Shown here: positions 44,380-54,120 of the stretch, piece by piece | Position numbering within the stretch: the first letter of the stretch is position 1 | Layout: each line of letters begins with the position of its first letter | Assembly: GCF_002855575.1 (NCBI RefSeq) | Contig: NZ_PKRQ01000003.1 | Span: 372,001 to 436,000, forward strand | Source of the DNA: Tabrizicola sp. TH137 | GTDB taxonomy: Bacteria > Pseudomonadota > Alphaproteobacteria > Rhodobacterales > Rhodobacteraceae | Length of the DNA: 64,000 bases | Direction of reading: 5' to 3' | Notes under the pieces: model-generated | What the model was told of the DNA's origin: nothing | Seen by the model: only the letters and a program-made list of their open reading frames with translations | Databases searched by the model: none | Made by a program: the position numbers and the translations under genes

Positions 44380-44744
44380 GCCAGCCCCGCATAAAGCATC
44401 AACAGCGACAGAACCGCCGTCAGCCCGCCCTGCAACAGACCCCGCAACAGGCCCGGTCCGTGGCTGCCGGGACGGATCTCCTGGATATGCCGCAGGCAGA
44501 GGCGGTAATCGTCGTCAAAGCGATGGGCGTCGATATCCACGATCCCGCCCGTCTGCGCCTTCCGTTCCGCCACGGCCACCCGCCGCGCCGCCCGGCGCGC
44601 CTCGGAGGGCAGCATCCGCGAGGCCCGGCGCAGGCGAGGCCCCAGACGCGGGCCGGTCTCCGGCCCCTTGACGCCGACACGTTCCTCCAGCAACTCGGCT
44701 ATGCGTCCTGCCTTTTGCAGGATGATGATCGCACTCGCAGCCAT
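44361..44744 (-). CDS. hypothetical protein with C-terminal membrane helix
   Basis: A 127-residue protein: N-terminal amphipathic helix (MAASAIIILQKAGRIAELLE), a very Arg-rich middle (about 30-65), a short conserved-looking stretch FDDDYRLCLRHIQEI, and one C-terminal hydrophobic helix (about 103-127). I do not recognise a family. The ATG at 44744 has AAGGGG upstream. The end overlaps the convergent DUF817 gene. Confidence 0.6.
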   Translation of the reverse strand: MAASAIIILQKAGRIAELLEERVGVKGPETGPRLGPRLRRASRMLPSEARRAARRVAVAERKAQTGGIVDIDAHRFDDDYRLCLRHIQEIRPGSHGPGLLRGLLQGGLTAVLSLLMLYAGLAYAGLI

Positions 44745-44839
44745 GTTCGCACCCCTTAACGGATTGTGGCAGAATAATGGCCTGATTGCGGCGGAACAAT
44801 GCCAAGGGGCGGAAACGACCCTGTCACCAATTGGAAACA

Positions 44840-45625
44840 ATGCTGAACCTGATCCATCACCCCGCCGCCGAAACCGCCGAGAAGCCGCCCCTCGTCATCG
44901 CCCATGGCCTCTTCGGATCGGGCCGCAACTGGGGTGTGATCGCCCGCCGCCTTGCCGACCGCCGCGCGGTCTTCGCCGTGGACATGCGCAATCACGGCGA
45001 CAGCCCCCGCGCAGCGTCCCACCGCTATCCCGACCTCGCCGCCGACCTGGCCGAGGTGATCCGCCATATCGGCGCGCCCGCCGATCTTCTGGGCCATTCC
45101 ATGGGTGGCAAGGCCGCAATGCAGCTTGCCCTGACCCAGCCCGACCTCGTCCGCCGCCTCGTCGTCGCCGACATCGCCCCGGTCGCCTATACGCATGACC
45201 AGACCCGCCATATCGACGCGATGCGCGCACTCGATCTGGCCGATCTCACCTCACGGGCCGAAGCAGACCGCCGCCTCGCCGCCACGGTCGAAGACCCGGC
45301 GCTGCGGGCATTCTTCCTGCAATCGCTGGACCTCAAGGCCGAAGGCGGGCCGCGCTGGCGGCTCAATCTCGATGTGCTGGAGGCCGAGATGCCCCATATC
45401 GTCGGCTGGCCCGGCACAACGGGCCAGTTCGACCGCCCCACCCTCTTCCTGACCGGCGCGCAAAGCCATTACGTGCGGCCCGAACACCGCGACAGGATCC
45501 GCGCCCATTTCCCCGCCGCCCGCTTTGCCCGCATCCCCGATGCGGGCCACTGGCTTCATGCCGAAAAGCCCCGCGAATTCGAGGAAACGGTGCGCGTCTT
45601 CCTCGACGCGCCCGATCGGGCCTGA
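44840..45625 (+). CDS. alpha/beta hydrolase (YbfF-like esterase)
   Basis: A 261-residue hydrolase with the oxyanion motif AHGLFGSGRNWG (about 21-32), DMRNHGDSPR, the nucleophile elbow GHSMGGKAA (Ser about 94), an Asp in the C-terminal half and the catalytic His in IPDAGHWLHAEKP. This matches YbfF-type acyl-thioesterase/esterases. The start at 44840 is chosen for the family-like N-terminus; GGA lies 6 nt upstream. Convergent with the che operon, 11 bp apart. Confidence 0.85.
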   Translation: MLNLIHHPAAETAEKPPLVIAHGLFGSGRNWGVIARRLADRRAVFAVDMRNHGDSPRAASHRYPDLAADLAEVIRHIGAPADLLGHSMGGKAAMQLALTQPDLVRRLVVADIAPVAYTHDQTRHIDAMRALDLADLTSRAEADRRLAATVEDPALRAFFLQSLDLKAEGGPRWRLNLDVLEAEMPHIVGWPGTTGQFDRPTLFLTGAQSHYVRPEHRDRIRAHFPAARFARIPDAGHWLHAEKPREFEETVRVFLDAPDRA

Positions 45626-45636
45626 CGCGGCACAGC

Positions 45637-47358
45637 TCAGAACAGGATGTCGTCCAGCGTTTCCTCCGCCACGGCCTCCTGCGGCGCCACCACGGGGGCA
45701 AGGCCTGCCCCGATCACCCCGTCATGGATCGCCCGCTCCGCCTGCATCGTATAGCGGGCCCGCTGGCGGGCCAGAACCTCGGCCTCATGCGTGCCTTCGA
45801 CCATGGGCAGCACCGGATCGGCCAGCATCATCCGCCGCAGCAGAAGGCTGCTTTCCAGCTTCGCCAGATCATCCAGCGCCCGCCGGAAGGTCTCCAGCCG
45901 CTCCGCCGCCTGACCCAGCTTGAGGGGCAGCGCCTTGCCGCCCGCATCGAAGCCGCGCGCCGTGTCGCTGACAACCCGGTCGATCTGGCCCATCGCCTCG
46001 TTCAGCGCCTCGGCATCGCCGATGAATCCCGACAGCGCCCCTTCCAGACGGTCCACCCCGGCCTGACCGGCCTCGCGGGTGCGGTTTCGCGTCTCGGCCA
46101 GATTGCCCTGCAACCGCTGCACGATGGCATCGCTCTCATCGGTCAAGGTCCGCAGCCATTGCGCCAATTCCCGCAGCGACCGCCCCTCCTCGCCCAGCTT
46201 GGCGCAGATCAGCACGGCGTTCAGCCCCGACAGACGCACCTGCTGCGCGATCTGCCGGATCGTCGCCTCGTGCTTCAGGATCAGGTCCAGCCGCCCGCGC
46301 AACTCTTCCGCCCTTGCGCGCATCACCGAAAGGTTCCGCCGCACCCGCGCCAGACTGGCCGACAGCGCCTCGGCATCCCCCGACGTGCCATCCGCCGCCG
46401 TTCCTGCGCCATTGCGCCCGGCCTTGGCGAAGTAAAAGCTCCGCGCCGCCTGCATCGCCTGCTCGGCGCTCGACCGCACCGCCGCAAGTGCCGTGACCGA
46501 CACGCCGACCTCGGACTCCGCATCCTCCCGCGCCGCCGCCGAAAGCGCCCGCGCCAGATCGACCAGCACCGCCTCCAGCCCCGATCCGGGCACCATGGAC
46601 GCCTCGGCCAGCACCTCGCGCACCCGATCCAGCCGCTGCCGCGTGCTGTCGCCGGTCTGCAAGGCCATGATCATCCGCGACACTTCCGAAAAGACGGTGC
46701 GCATCCGCGTCGCCAGATCGGCACTCATCCGCGTCATCTCGGCCCGGCCATCCTGCACCGATTGCGCGATGGCGGCAAAGCGCGTCAGCCGCGGCAGGAC
46801 ATGCAGCATCAGTTCCTGCCGCAATTCCTGCAACGAGGCTTCCATCGCCCCGGTGTCATGCCCGATCCCCACCATCGCATCCTTCACCTCGGTCAGGATG
46901 CTTTCGGCCTCCGAGGCCATCACCGCCAGCCGCTCGATGAAGGAATTCACCTGCGGCCGCGGCGGCACCAGCCCGTTGCCCTGGATGCGCGCATTGATCG
47001 ACACGTTGGAAATGGTCCGCACCACGCGGTCCAGTTCGTTCACCTCCACCCGCACGCTGCGCACCGCGCCGCGCAGCGCCTCGGCATCGCGGCTGAACAT
47101 GTCGAAATCGGCCCGGATCACCTCCACATTGGCAAAGGTCTCCTCGATCAGCGAGGCAAGCTGCGCGCTCGTCTCATCGCCCAGCGTCACGTCCAGACGG
47201 GCGAAAAGCTGCTCGGTCCCGCGCAGGATCTCCACGGCCCCCGAAAGGGCATCGCCCGCCTGGACGAAGGTCTCCTCGCTGATCCGCAGCACCCCTTCCA
47301 GAGGGTCGGCCAGCGGCTGGCGCAGCTTCGGGGTCGGGATGGGGGTCGCGATCGTCAT
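45637..47358 (-). CDS. che-operon soluble coiled-coil protein with two MCP-tip-like hairpins
   Basis: A 573-residue protein, no membrane helix, mostly predicted long helices. Two stretches resemble the MCP signalling hairpin tip: about 111-152 (VVRTISNVSINARIQGNG, FIERLAVMASE) and about 363-410 (IRQIAQQVRLSGLNAVLICA, GEEGRSLRELAQWLR), which parallels IAxQTNLLALNAAIEAARAGExGRGF but has lost several CheA-contact residues. Between them IMALQTGDSTRQRLDRV (229-245 region) resembles a helix of other chemotaxis helpers. The C-terminus TLDDILF recalls CheY-binding tails such as the CheZ end. The ATG overlaps the cheB stop (ATGA). Role unproven; CheY phosphatase or an adaptor are candidates. Confidence 0.7.
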   Translation of the reverse strand: MTIATPIPTPKLRQPLADPLEGVLRISEETFVQAGDALSGAVEILRGTEQLFARLDVTLGDETSAQLASLIEETFANVEVIRADFDMFSRDAEALRGAVRSVRVEVNELDRVVRTISNVSINARIQGNGLVPPRPQVNSFIERLAVMASEAESILTEVKDAMVGIGHDTGAMEASLQELRQELMLHVLPRLTRFAAIAQSVQDGRAEMTRMSADLATRMRTVFSEVSRMIMALQTGDSTRQRLDRVREVLAEASMVPGSGLEAVLVDLARALSAAAREDAESEVGVSVTALAAVRSSAEQAMQAARSFYFAKAGRNGAGTAADGTSGDAEALSASLARVRRNLSVMRARAEELRGRLDLILKHEATIRQIAQQVRLSGLNAVLICAKLGEEGRSLRELAQWLRTLTDESDAIVQRLQGNLAETRNRTREAGQAGVDRLEGALSGFIGDAEALNEAMGQIDRVVSDTARGFDAGGKALPLKLGQAAERLETFRRALDDLAKLESSLLLRRMMLADPVLPMVEGTHEAEVLARQRARYTMQAERAIHDGVIGAGLAPVVAPQEAVAEETLDDILF

Positions 47359-48467
47359 GCCTGCACTCCTGCCCTGTGGCGGCGGGCGAAATTCATGATC
47401 GCAGCCGCCATCTTGTCGAGGGGCAGGGTCTGCCCCGCACTGCCCATCCGCACCGCCTCGCGCGGCATTCCGTAAACCACCGAACTCGCCTCGTCCTGCG
47501 CGATGGTCGTGCATCCGGCCGCCTTCATCTCGCCCAGGCAGCGCGCTCCGTCATCGCCCATCCCCGTCAGGATGACGCCCAGGGCATTGGCCCCCGCCGC
47601 TCCAGCCGCCGACCGGAACAGCACATCGACCGAGGGGCGGTGACGGCTGACATAGGGCCCCTGCACGACCGACACGCGATACCCGCCCGTCAACCGGCGC
47701 AGCACCATATGCTGGTCGCCCGGTGCAATCAGCACCTCGCCCTGTCCGACCGAGGCACCATCCACCGCTTCCGAAACCTTCACCTTGCACAGCCCGTCCA
47801 GCCGCCGCGCGAAAGCGGCGGTGAAACCGGCGGGCATGTGCTGGACGATGCAGATCGCCGGCGCATCCGGCGGCAAGGCCACCAGCACCTGCCGCAGCGC
47901 CTCGGTCCCCCCGGTCGAGGCGCCGATACAGACGATGGGCTCCGTCGTCGGCACCGGGCGCGAAAGGTTCGGCGGCGGCAGGATCTCGTCCGCCGTCAGC
48001 TTCGGCCCCGGCGCCCGCAGCGCTCCGGGCAGCAGGCCCGCGCGTCCGCCCCGCGTCTGCGCCGCCGCACGCAGCGCATCGCAGATGCGCACCTGCGCCT
48101 CGGCCCGCGCCCGTTCATCCCCGGCCGAAGGCTTCAGGATCACGTCCACCGCGCCCGCCTCCAGCGCCGCGATGCTCTGGTCCGACCCGCGCGCCGTCAG
48201 CCCCGAACAGATCACCACCGGCAGCGGCTTCTGCGCCATGATCTTCTTCAGGAAGGTCATCCCGTCCATGCCCGGCAGTTCCAGGTCCAGCAGGATCACG
48301 TCAGGCAGCCCGTCGCGCATCACCTTGGCCGCCTCGAAGGCATCAATGCACATGGCCATCACCGAAAGCCCCGGATCGCTTTCGACGATCGCCCGCAGCA
48401 TCGCCCGCGCCGACGCGCTGTCGTCCACGATAAGGACCTTAGCCGTTTCCGATGATTTCAGGGGCAT
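47355..48467 (-). CDS. cheB: chemotaxis protein-glutamate methylesterase
   Basis: A 370-residue protein. The receiver domain spans about 8-125, with acidic pair Asp15/16 and phospho-acceptor Asp61 in VILLDLELPGMDG. A linker follows, then the methylesterase domain from about 178 with the catalytic Ser in IGASTGGTEAL, His in VQHMPAGF and Asp in TGMGDDGA. It demethylates or deamidates receptor glutamates. Start at 48467 is 1 bp after the cheR stop region; it overlaps the next gene by 4 bp. Confidence 0.95.
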   Translation of the reverse strand: MPLKSSETAKVLIVDDSASARAMLRAIVESDPGLSVMAMCIDAFEAAKVMRDGLPDVILLDLELPGMDGMTFLKKIMAQKPLPVVICSGLTARGSDQSIAALEAGAVDVILKPSAGDERARAEAQVRICDALRAAAQTRGGRAGLLPGALRAPGPKLTADEILPPPNLSRPVPTTEPIVCIGASTGGTEALRQVLVALPPDAPAICIVQHMPAGFTAAFARRLDGLCKVKVSEAVDGASVGQGEVLIAPGDQHMVLRRLTGGYRVSVVQGPYVSRHRPSVDVLFRSAAGAAGANALGVILTGMGDDGARCLGEMKAAGCTTIAQDEASSVVYGMPREAVRMGSAGQTLPLDKMAAAIMNFARRHRAGVQA

Positions 48468-48468
48468 G

Positions 48469-49308
48469 TCACACCTTCTTGAAAATCGTGGGGCGGACCT
48501 GCCGCAGCATGGGGTGCCGCACCACCATGCTTTCGGCATGACCGACGATCAGGTAACCACCGGGCAGCAGATGCCCGGTCAGCCGGTCCACCACCCCCTC
48601 CTTGTCCGCCTGATCGAAATAGATCAGGATGTTGCGCAGCATCACCACATCGACATCGCGATCGACAGGATACCGCTTGTCCATCAGGTTCAGGTGGCGG
48701 AACCGCACATTGCGGCGCAGCTCCGGCACCACCCGCGACTTTCCCGCGACACTGGGATCGTCCGACGTCAGGAAATACCGCCGCTGCAAGGCCTGCGGCA
48801 CCGTGGTCAACTGATCATTGGCATAGATCGCCGCCTGCGCCCGCTCCACCATCCGCTGGCTCAGATCGGTGCCGAGGATCGCCCAGTCGCAGCCCTTCCC
48901 GGCCCGCCGCGCCTCTTCCAGCACCATCGCCGCCGTATAGGCCTCCGCCCCTTCCGACGCCGCCGCCGACCACAGCTTGAACCGCGCGGACGCACCGGCC
49001 CGGACCTGCGCCATCTTCTCGGCCAGGACCACATCGGTCAGGAAGGTGAAATGCTCCGCCTCGCGGAAAAAGCTCGTAGTATTGGTGGTGATCAGGTCGA
49101 TGACCTGTCCCAGCTCGTCCTTGGGCAGCGCCCCGGCAAGAAGCTGCGACAGATAGGCTTCCGTATCCGGCAAGCCGAAGGCCACGACGCGACGCCGCAA
49201 CCGCTGGTCGATCATCTGCACCTTGTGCGGGGGCAGGCTGATCCCCGTGATCGACCGGATCAGGTCGCGAAACCGGTCGCTGGCCTGTTGAACATTCTCA
49301 CTCAGCAT
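48469..49308 (-). CDS. cheR: chemotaxis protein methyltransferase
   Basis: A 279-residue SAM-dependent enzyme methylating receptor glutamates. N-terminal helical domain with DQRLRRRVVAFGL; TTNTTSFFRE marks the CheR substrate region; the SAM site includes LWSAAASEGAEAYT, where the usual CSSGEEPYS is altered to AASEGAEAY. VVMLRNILIYFD and LLPGGYLIVGHAES complete the fold. It sits 1 bp before cheB. Confidence 0.94.
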   Translation of the reverse strand: MLSENVQQASDRFRDLIRSITGISLPPHKVQMIDQRLRRRVVAFGLPDTEAYLSQLLAGALPKDELGQVIDLITTNTTSFFREAEHFTFLTDVVLAEKMAQVRAGASARFKLWSAAASEGAEAYTAAMVLEEARRAGKGCDWAILGTDLSQRMVERAQAAIYANDQLTTVPQALQRRYFLTSDDPSVAGKSRVVPELRRNVRFRHLNLMDKRYPVDRDVDVVMLRNILIYFDQADKEGVVDRLTGHLLPGGYLIVGHAESMVVRHPMLRQVRPTIFKKV

Positions 49309-49398
49309 AGCCCCATTCTCATCTGGTCTGGGCCGTTACGGCCGTGGCGCTGTCGCCCCCCGGACAGGCCGGGGGGCAGTTCGGGCAGAACGCAGGGC

Positions 49399-49899
49399 TC
49401 AGGCCGCCACGCTGTCCAGTTCGGCGCGGGTGCCCCCGCCCGCCGCGGCCACGATGTCGGGCTTGGCAAACAGCCGGTCCAGATCAAGCACGCTCACCAC
49501 CGCACCGCGGCAGCGCGCGATGCCGGCCACCGCGCTGCCTGTCCAGCGCAGCAGTTCCGCCTCCGCCAGCGGCTTCAGCTCCGGCTCGTCCAGGGCCGTC
49601 ACCTCGATCACCCGGTCGGTCTTGATGCCCAGGACGATCTGCACGCCCTCATGGGCGACCTGCACCACAAGGATACGGCTCTGCGCCGTATCCTCGGTGT
49701 CCGGGCGCCCCAGCAGGCGGCGCAGGTCCACCACCGGGACATTGGCCCCCCTCAGGTCGATCACCCCCAGAAGATAGGCCGGGGTGCTCGGCAGCGGGGC
49801 CACCGGGCGCAGGTCCAGAATTTCCTGCACCCGACCGACAGGCACCGCATACAGCGCCTCATCGGCAACGAAGGTAACGACAGTCGCGCTCTCGCTCAT
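49399..49899 (-). CDS. cheW: chemotaxis coupling protein CheW
   Basis: A 166-residue SH3-like coupling protein linking receptors to CheA. Family pattern: YAVPVGRVQEIL, STPAYLLGVIDLRGANVPVV and GIKTDRVIEV. It lies 9 bp upstream of the MCP gene end; one of two CheW in this operon. Confidence 0.92.
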   Translation of the reverse strand: MSESATVVTFVADEALYAVPVGRVQEILDLRPVAPLPSTPAYLLGVIDLRGANVPVVDLRRLLGRPDTEDTAQSRILVVQVAHEGVQIVLGIKTDRVIEVTALDEPELKPLAEAELLRWTGSAVAGIARCRGAVVSVLDLDRLFAKPDIVAAAGGGTRAELDSVAA

Positions 49900-49908
49900 C
49901 TTCCCTCC

Positions 49909-51573
49909 TCAGGCCGCATCGCGGCGCTTGAATCTAGCATCCAGATCATCGGCCGACTCATGGCCCAGATCGAAATCGAACCCACCCTCGACCGGTGCCG
50001 CCGCCTTGGCCCGTGCCGCAGGCCGCGCCTCGACAGGGGCCTTGGCCGTCACCGCGCTGCGCCCGGCCTCTTCGCCCGTGCGGAAGAACGCGATCGCCTC
50101 GGCCAGCATCTCGGCCTGGCTCGCCAACTCCGTCGCGCTGGACGACAGCTCTTCCGAGGCCGAGGTGTTCTCCTGCGTGACCTTGTCGAGCTGCTGGATC
50201 GACAGGCTGATCTGCGACGAACCGGTCGCCAGTTCGCGCGAGGCGGTGGAAATCTCGGTCACCAGCGCCGAGGTCTTCTCGATGTCCGGCACCAGTCCCT
50301 GAAGCATTTCGCCCGCGCTGGCCGCCGTGCGCACCGTGCTGGCCGACAGGGACGAGATTTCCGCCGCCGCCGTCTGGCTGCGTTCGGCCAGCTTGCGCAC
50401 CTCGGCCGCCACCACCGCGAAGCCGCGGCCGTGCTCGCCCGCCCGCGCCGCTTCCACCGCCGCATTCAGCGCCAGAAGGTCGGTCTGCCGCGCGATTTCC
50501 TGCACGATCATGATCCGGTCCGCGATGGTCTGCATCGCCTGCACGGCTTCCGCCACGGCCTTGCCGCTGGCCCGCGCATCCTCGGCCGACTTCACCGCCA
50601 TCTTCTCGGTGATGGTCGCATTCTCGGCGCTCTGCTTGATGTTCGCCGCCATCTGCTCCACCGCCGACGACGCCTCTTCGGTGGACGAAGCCTGCTCCGT
50701 CGCGCCCTGGCTCAGTTCCTGCGAGGTCGAGGCCATCTGCGTGGACCCCGACGCCACATTGCGCGCCGACTGGTTCACGCGGGCCACGACGTCGCGCAGC
50801 TTCACCACCATCTCGTTCTGCGCCTTCAGCAGATCGGCAATCTCGTCATTGCTGCGCAGGTCCGCCGTCTTGCGCAGATCGCCCTCGGCAATCGACGACG
50901 CCAGTTCGACCGACTCTTTCAACCCGCGCGACAGCCCGCGCATGATCCAGAACGCCGCCGCCGCAGACACGACGGCAGACGCCGCGAACAGCGCGATCAT
51001 CACGGTCCGGGCCGAAGCATATTCCGCATTCGTCAGGTCCTCGTTCTCCGTCGCAATGCCGCGGATGATCGTCCGCAACTCGCCCAGAACGCGGACGATG
51101 TTGTCCCCGATCACGTCCAGGTCCTTGTGATAGAGCGTGTTGGCCTGATCGCCATTGCCCGCCAGCTCAAGGGCGATGATCTCCTTGTTCATCGCATAGG
51201 CGGCCTTGTGCAGCGCCTCGAACTCGTCGATCTTGGCGAAGATGTCCTCGCGGGTCGTCTGCGACCGCAGATCGGCAATCAGTTCATCCACCCGCGCCGC
51301 CCCGGCATCCACCGCCGCGACCAGATCCGGAATATGGTTCGGCGGCGCATCCGGCAGCCCGATCAGAACCAGCCCCACATTCTGCCGCACCATGAGCTTT
51401 TCCGTCACAATGTCCTCGACCTCAAGCAACCGCGTGATGTCGCGGTTCACCGTCTCGGCGTAGCGGTCATTCGCACCGCCCAGATACATGACGGCCATAC
51501 CCGTCGATGCGCCCCAAAGCGCAAAGACAAGGGCGAAGGTCGCCGCCAGCTTGGTCTTGATCGTCAGTCTCAT
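49909..51573 (-). CDS. methyl-accepting chemotaxis protein
   Basis: A 554-residue receptor. N-terminal helix about 10-32, a four-helix-type periplasmic domain (about 33-190), a second helix about 192-212, HAMP (about 213-265) and the signalling domain with the conserved tip [20 protein letters not shown] and [18 protein letters not shown]. The linker after the signalling helix ends in [19 protein letters not shown] followed by KRRDAA. The ligand is unknown. Encoded between two cheW genes. Confidence 0.93.
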   Translation of the reverse strand: MRLTIKTKLAATFALVFALWGASTGMAVMYLGGANDRYAETVNRDITRLLEVEDIVTEKLMVRQNVGLVLIGLPDAPPNHIPDLVAAVDAGAARVDELIADLRSQTTREDIFAKIDEFEALHKAAYAMNKEIIALELAGNGDQANTLYHKDLDVIGDNIVRVLGELRTIIRGIATENEDLTNAEYASARTVMIALFAASAVVSAAAAFWIMRGLSRGLKESVELASSIAEGDLRKTADLRSNDEIADLLKAQNEMVVKLRDVVARVNQSARNVASGSTQMASTSQELSQGATEQASSTEEASSAVEQMAANIKQSAENATITEKMAVKSAEDARASGKAVAEAVQAMQTIADRIMIVQEIARQTDLLALNAAVEAARAGEHGRGFAVVAAEVRKLAERSQTAAAEISSLSASTVRTAASAGEMLQGLVPDIEKTSALVTEISTASRELATGSSQISLSIQQLDKVTQENTSASEELSSSATELASQAEMLAEAIAFFRTGEEAGRSAVTAKAPVEARPAARAKAAAPVEGGFDFDLGHESADDLDARFKRRDAA

Positions 51574-51595
51574 TTCTTGATGCTCCTTCAGAGCG

Positions 51596-52075
51596 TTAGG
51601 CCATTGGCCTCTGTGCCAATGCGGAAAGGATCTGGTCGAGGTCGGGCATCAGCACGAACCCCGCCCCTCCCCTGTAAAGCCCGGTCAGGTATTCCGGCGG
51701 CCAGGCGCTGGCCGTCGCCGGAACGGGTTCGATGATCGCGGTCTCGATGGTGGCCACCTCATGCACCGCATCGGCCTCCATCGCGACGACCGCAGGCTCG
51801 CCCGCAATCGTCACATCCAGCACCAGGATGCGGCGGCGGTCATCCGCCTCGGTCTCGGGAATGCGCAGCACCTGCTTGAGGTTGGCCAGCGGCACAACCG
51901 TCCCCCGCACGTTCAGCACGGCCGGCACCAGAGGCCCCGCCCCCGGCACCCGCGTCACCGGCATCGGGTCCAGGATCTCGCGAAGCCGCACGGCCGGGAT
52001 GGCCAGCACCTGCTTGCCCAGGGACAGCGTCACCAGCGTGATCTGCCGGTCTTCCTTCAGATGATGGATCGTCAT
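51596..52075 (-). CDS. cheW: chemotaxis coupling protein CheW (second copy)
   Basis: A 159-residue CheW with [20 protein letters not shown] and [18 protein letters not shown]. Sequence differs widely from the other CheW of the operon, so it is not a recent duplicate. Its ATG overlaps the cheA stop (52072-52075). Confidence 0.92.
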   Translation of the reverse strand: MTIHHLKEDRQITLVTLSLGKQVLAIPAVRLREILDPMPVTRVPGAGPLVPAVLNVRGTVVPLANLKQVLRIPETEADDRRRILVLDVTIAGEPAVVAMEADAVHEVATIETAIIEPVPATASAWPPEYLTGLYRGGAGFVLMPDLDQILSALAQRPMA

Positions 52076-54120
52076 GCCAGAACCTCCTGCCGCGCCGCCT
52101 GCGGCGCCTCACCCTGCTGCCGCGACATCCCCACGAGGTGCCCCACGTCGAGGATCAGCGCGATGGACCCGTTGCCCAGAAGCGTCGCCCCCGACAGGGC
52201 GCGCACCCCGGAATGCAGCTTCGACATCTGCTTGATCACCGTCTGGTTGGTGCCGATGATCCGGTCCACCACGATGCCCACCCGCGCGTCGCCCGCGCGC
52301 ACGATCACCACATTCTGCCCCGGCCCCGGTTCGCCCGCGCAGTCGAACAACTGGCGCAGCCGCAGGAAGGGCACGAACCCGCCGCGCACATCGAGGAAAT
52401 CCTCGGTCCGGCTCGGCTCCACCTTCTCGGGCGGCAGTTCCACGATCTCCTGCACGTTCGGCATGGGCAGGATGTACTGCTCGCCCGCCACTTCGATCTG
52501 AAGCCCTTCGATGATGGCCAGCGTCAGCGGCAGGCGCAGCGTGACCGTGGTCCCGCGTCCCAGCGCGCTGTCGATCTGGATCGTCCCGCGCAGCGCGTCG
52601 ATGGTCCGGCGCACCACATCCATCCCCACGCCGCGCCCCGACAAGTCGGTCACGGCCTCGGCGGTGGAAAAGCCCGGCTCGAAGATCAGCGCGAAGATCT
52701 GCGCCTCGGTCATCTGCGCCTCGGGCGTGATGATCCCCTTGGCAATCGCCTTCTCGCGCAGCTTCGCAGGGTCCATCCCCTTGCCGTCGTCGCGCACCTT
52801 GATCAGGACCTCGGCCCCCGCATGTTCGGCGACCAGTTCCACCAGACCTTCGCGCGGCTTGCCCGCCGCGACGCGCGCATCGGGCAGTTCCATCCCGTGA
52901 TCCAGCGCGTTGCGCAGCACATGGACCAGAGGATCGGCCAGCTTCTCGATCACCGTCTTGTCAAGTTCGGTATCCTCGCCGGTCACCCGGAATTCCACCG
53001 GCTTGCCCAGCTTGTCCGACAGGTCGAGCACAAGGCGACGGAACCGCCCGACCAGAGACCGCATCGGCACCATGCGCATCGTCATCGTCGCATCGCGCAG
53101 GCCACCCGCCAGACGGGTGATCTGCTCCGCCGTGGCGATCAGCGCCGGGTCGCGCAGGTCGCGCGCCAATTGCGTCAGCCGCGCCTCCGCCGTCACCAGT
53201 TCGCCCACCGCATCCATCAGCGCATCCAGCCGCTCGGCCGGAACCCGGATCGTCGCACCCGCGTCGGACTTCGCGTCCGACTTGGTCTCGACCTTCGCCT
53301 CGACCTTCACCTCCGGCTTCACCACGGCACCCGCCGCAACCGGAGCCGCCTTGGCCGCCGCCACCGGCGCGGCCTCGGCAACCGCCGGGGCCGCCTCCGT
53401 CGCGGCGCCTTCCAGCGACCATTCGGCATCGACGAAGAGGAACACTTCCTCCACCTGCGCCGCCGTCACCGAGGCGGGCAGCACCATCTTCCAGCCGATC
53501 GCGCAGGCTTCCACATCCAGCCGGTCCAGCGGCGGCACATCGGCCAGATCGGCCTCGACCGCCACCGCGCCCAGACCGCGCAATTCGTCCAGCACGATCT
53601 CGGGCCGTGCGCCCATCGCCAGCGCCGCGCCACTCAGCCGGAAGCTCAGCCGCATCACACCCTCGCCGGCCGCAACCGCCTCGCCCGCATCCGCCTCGCC
53701 GGCACCCGCCTCGGCCGGGGCCGCAGCGACCTCGGCCTCCGCCGCGACCGGCCCGCCGCCCAGCAGGCCCTGCAAGCCCGACAGGATGGCCACACGCCGC
53801 CCCTCGGGATCGGCCTCGCCCTCCACCAGGCCGGGGATCTCGTCCTTCGCCGCCAGCGCAAGGCGCAGAAGTTCGGGACCAATCGCCAGATTGCCCGAAC
53901 GGACCTGATCGAAGACCGTCTCGAACTCATGGATGAAGGCGGCCAGTTCGGAGAAACCGAACATCGCGCCGCTGCCCTTCACCGTATGCAGATCGCGAAA
54001 GACCTGGTTGACCAGCCCCATATCCTCGGGCCGCGATTTCAGGTCCAGAAGCCCGCGTTCCAGGCTCTCCAGAAGATCACGCACTTCCTCGCGGAAGATC
54101 GCCGTCATGTCATCCATCAT
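52072..54120 (-). CDS. cheA: chemotaxis histidine kinase
   Basis: A 682-residue kinase. The HPt domain (1-110) has phosphorylated His45 in FRDLHTVKGSGAMFGF. A second region (about 150-235) and an Ala-rich linker precede the dimerisation/ATPase core: N box VHVLRNALDHG, G1 DDGKGMD, G2 LSGRGVGMDVV. A C-terminal CheW-like regulatory domain has QYILPMPNVQEIV and RGGFVPFLRL. The ATG overlaps the cheY stop by one base (TGATG). Confidence 0.96.
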   Translation of the reverse strand: MMDDMTAIFREEVRDLLESLERGLLDLKSRPEDMGLVNQVFRDLHTVKGSGAMFGFSELAAFIHEFETVFDQVRSGNLAIGPELLRLALAAKDEIPGLVEGEADPEGRRVAILSGLQGLLGGGPVAAEAEVAAAPAEAGAGEADAGEAVAAGEGVMRLSFRLSGAALAMGARPEIVLDELRGLGAVAVEADLADVPPLDRLDVEACAIGWKMVLPASVTAAQVEEVFLFVDAEWSLEGAATEAAPAVAEAAPVAAAKAAPVAAGAVVKPEVKVEAKVETKSDAKSDAGATIRVPAERLDALMDAVGELVTAEARLTQLARDLRDPALIATAEQITRLAGGLRDATMTMRMVPMRSLVGRFRRLVLDLSDKLGKPVEFRVTGEDTELDKTVIEKLADPLVHVLRNALDHGMELPDARVAAGKPREGLVELVAEHAGAEVLIKVRDDGKGMDPAKLREKAIAKGIITPEAQMTEAQIFALIFEPGFSTAEAVTDLSGRGVGMDVVRRTIDALRGTIQIDSALGRGTTVTLRLPLTLAIIEGLQIEVAGEQYILPMPNVQEIVELPPEKVEPSRTEDFLDVRGGFVPFLRLRQLFDCAGEPGPGQNVVIVRAGDARVGIVVDRIIGTNQTVIKQMSKLHSGVRALSGATLLGNGSIALILDVGHLVGMSRQQGEAPQAARQEVLA

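Noticed and set aside
47785-51735. A 1316-codon open frame on the plus strand
   Set aside because: It runs antisense through cheB, cheR, cheW and the MCP. Composition is typical of the reverse frame of GC-rich genes (His/Arg/Pro/Gln).
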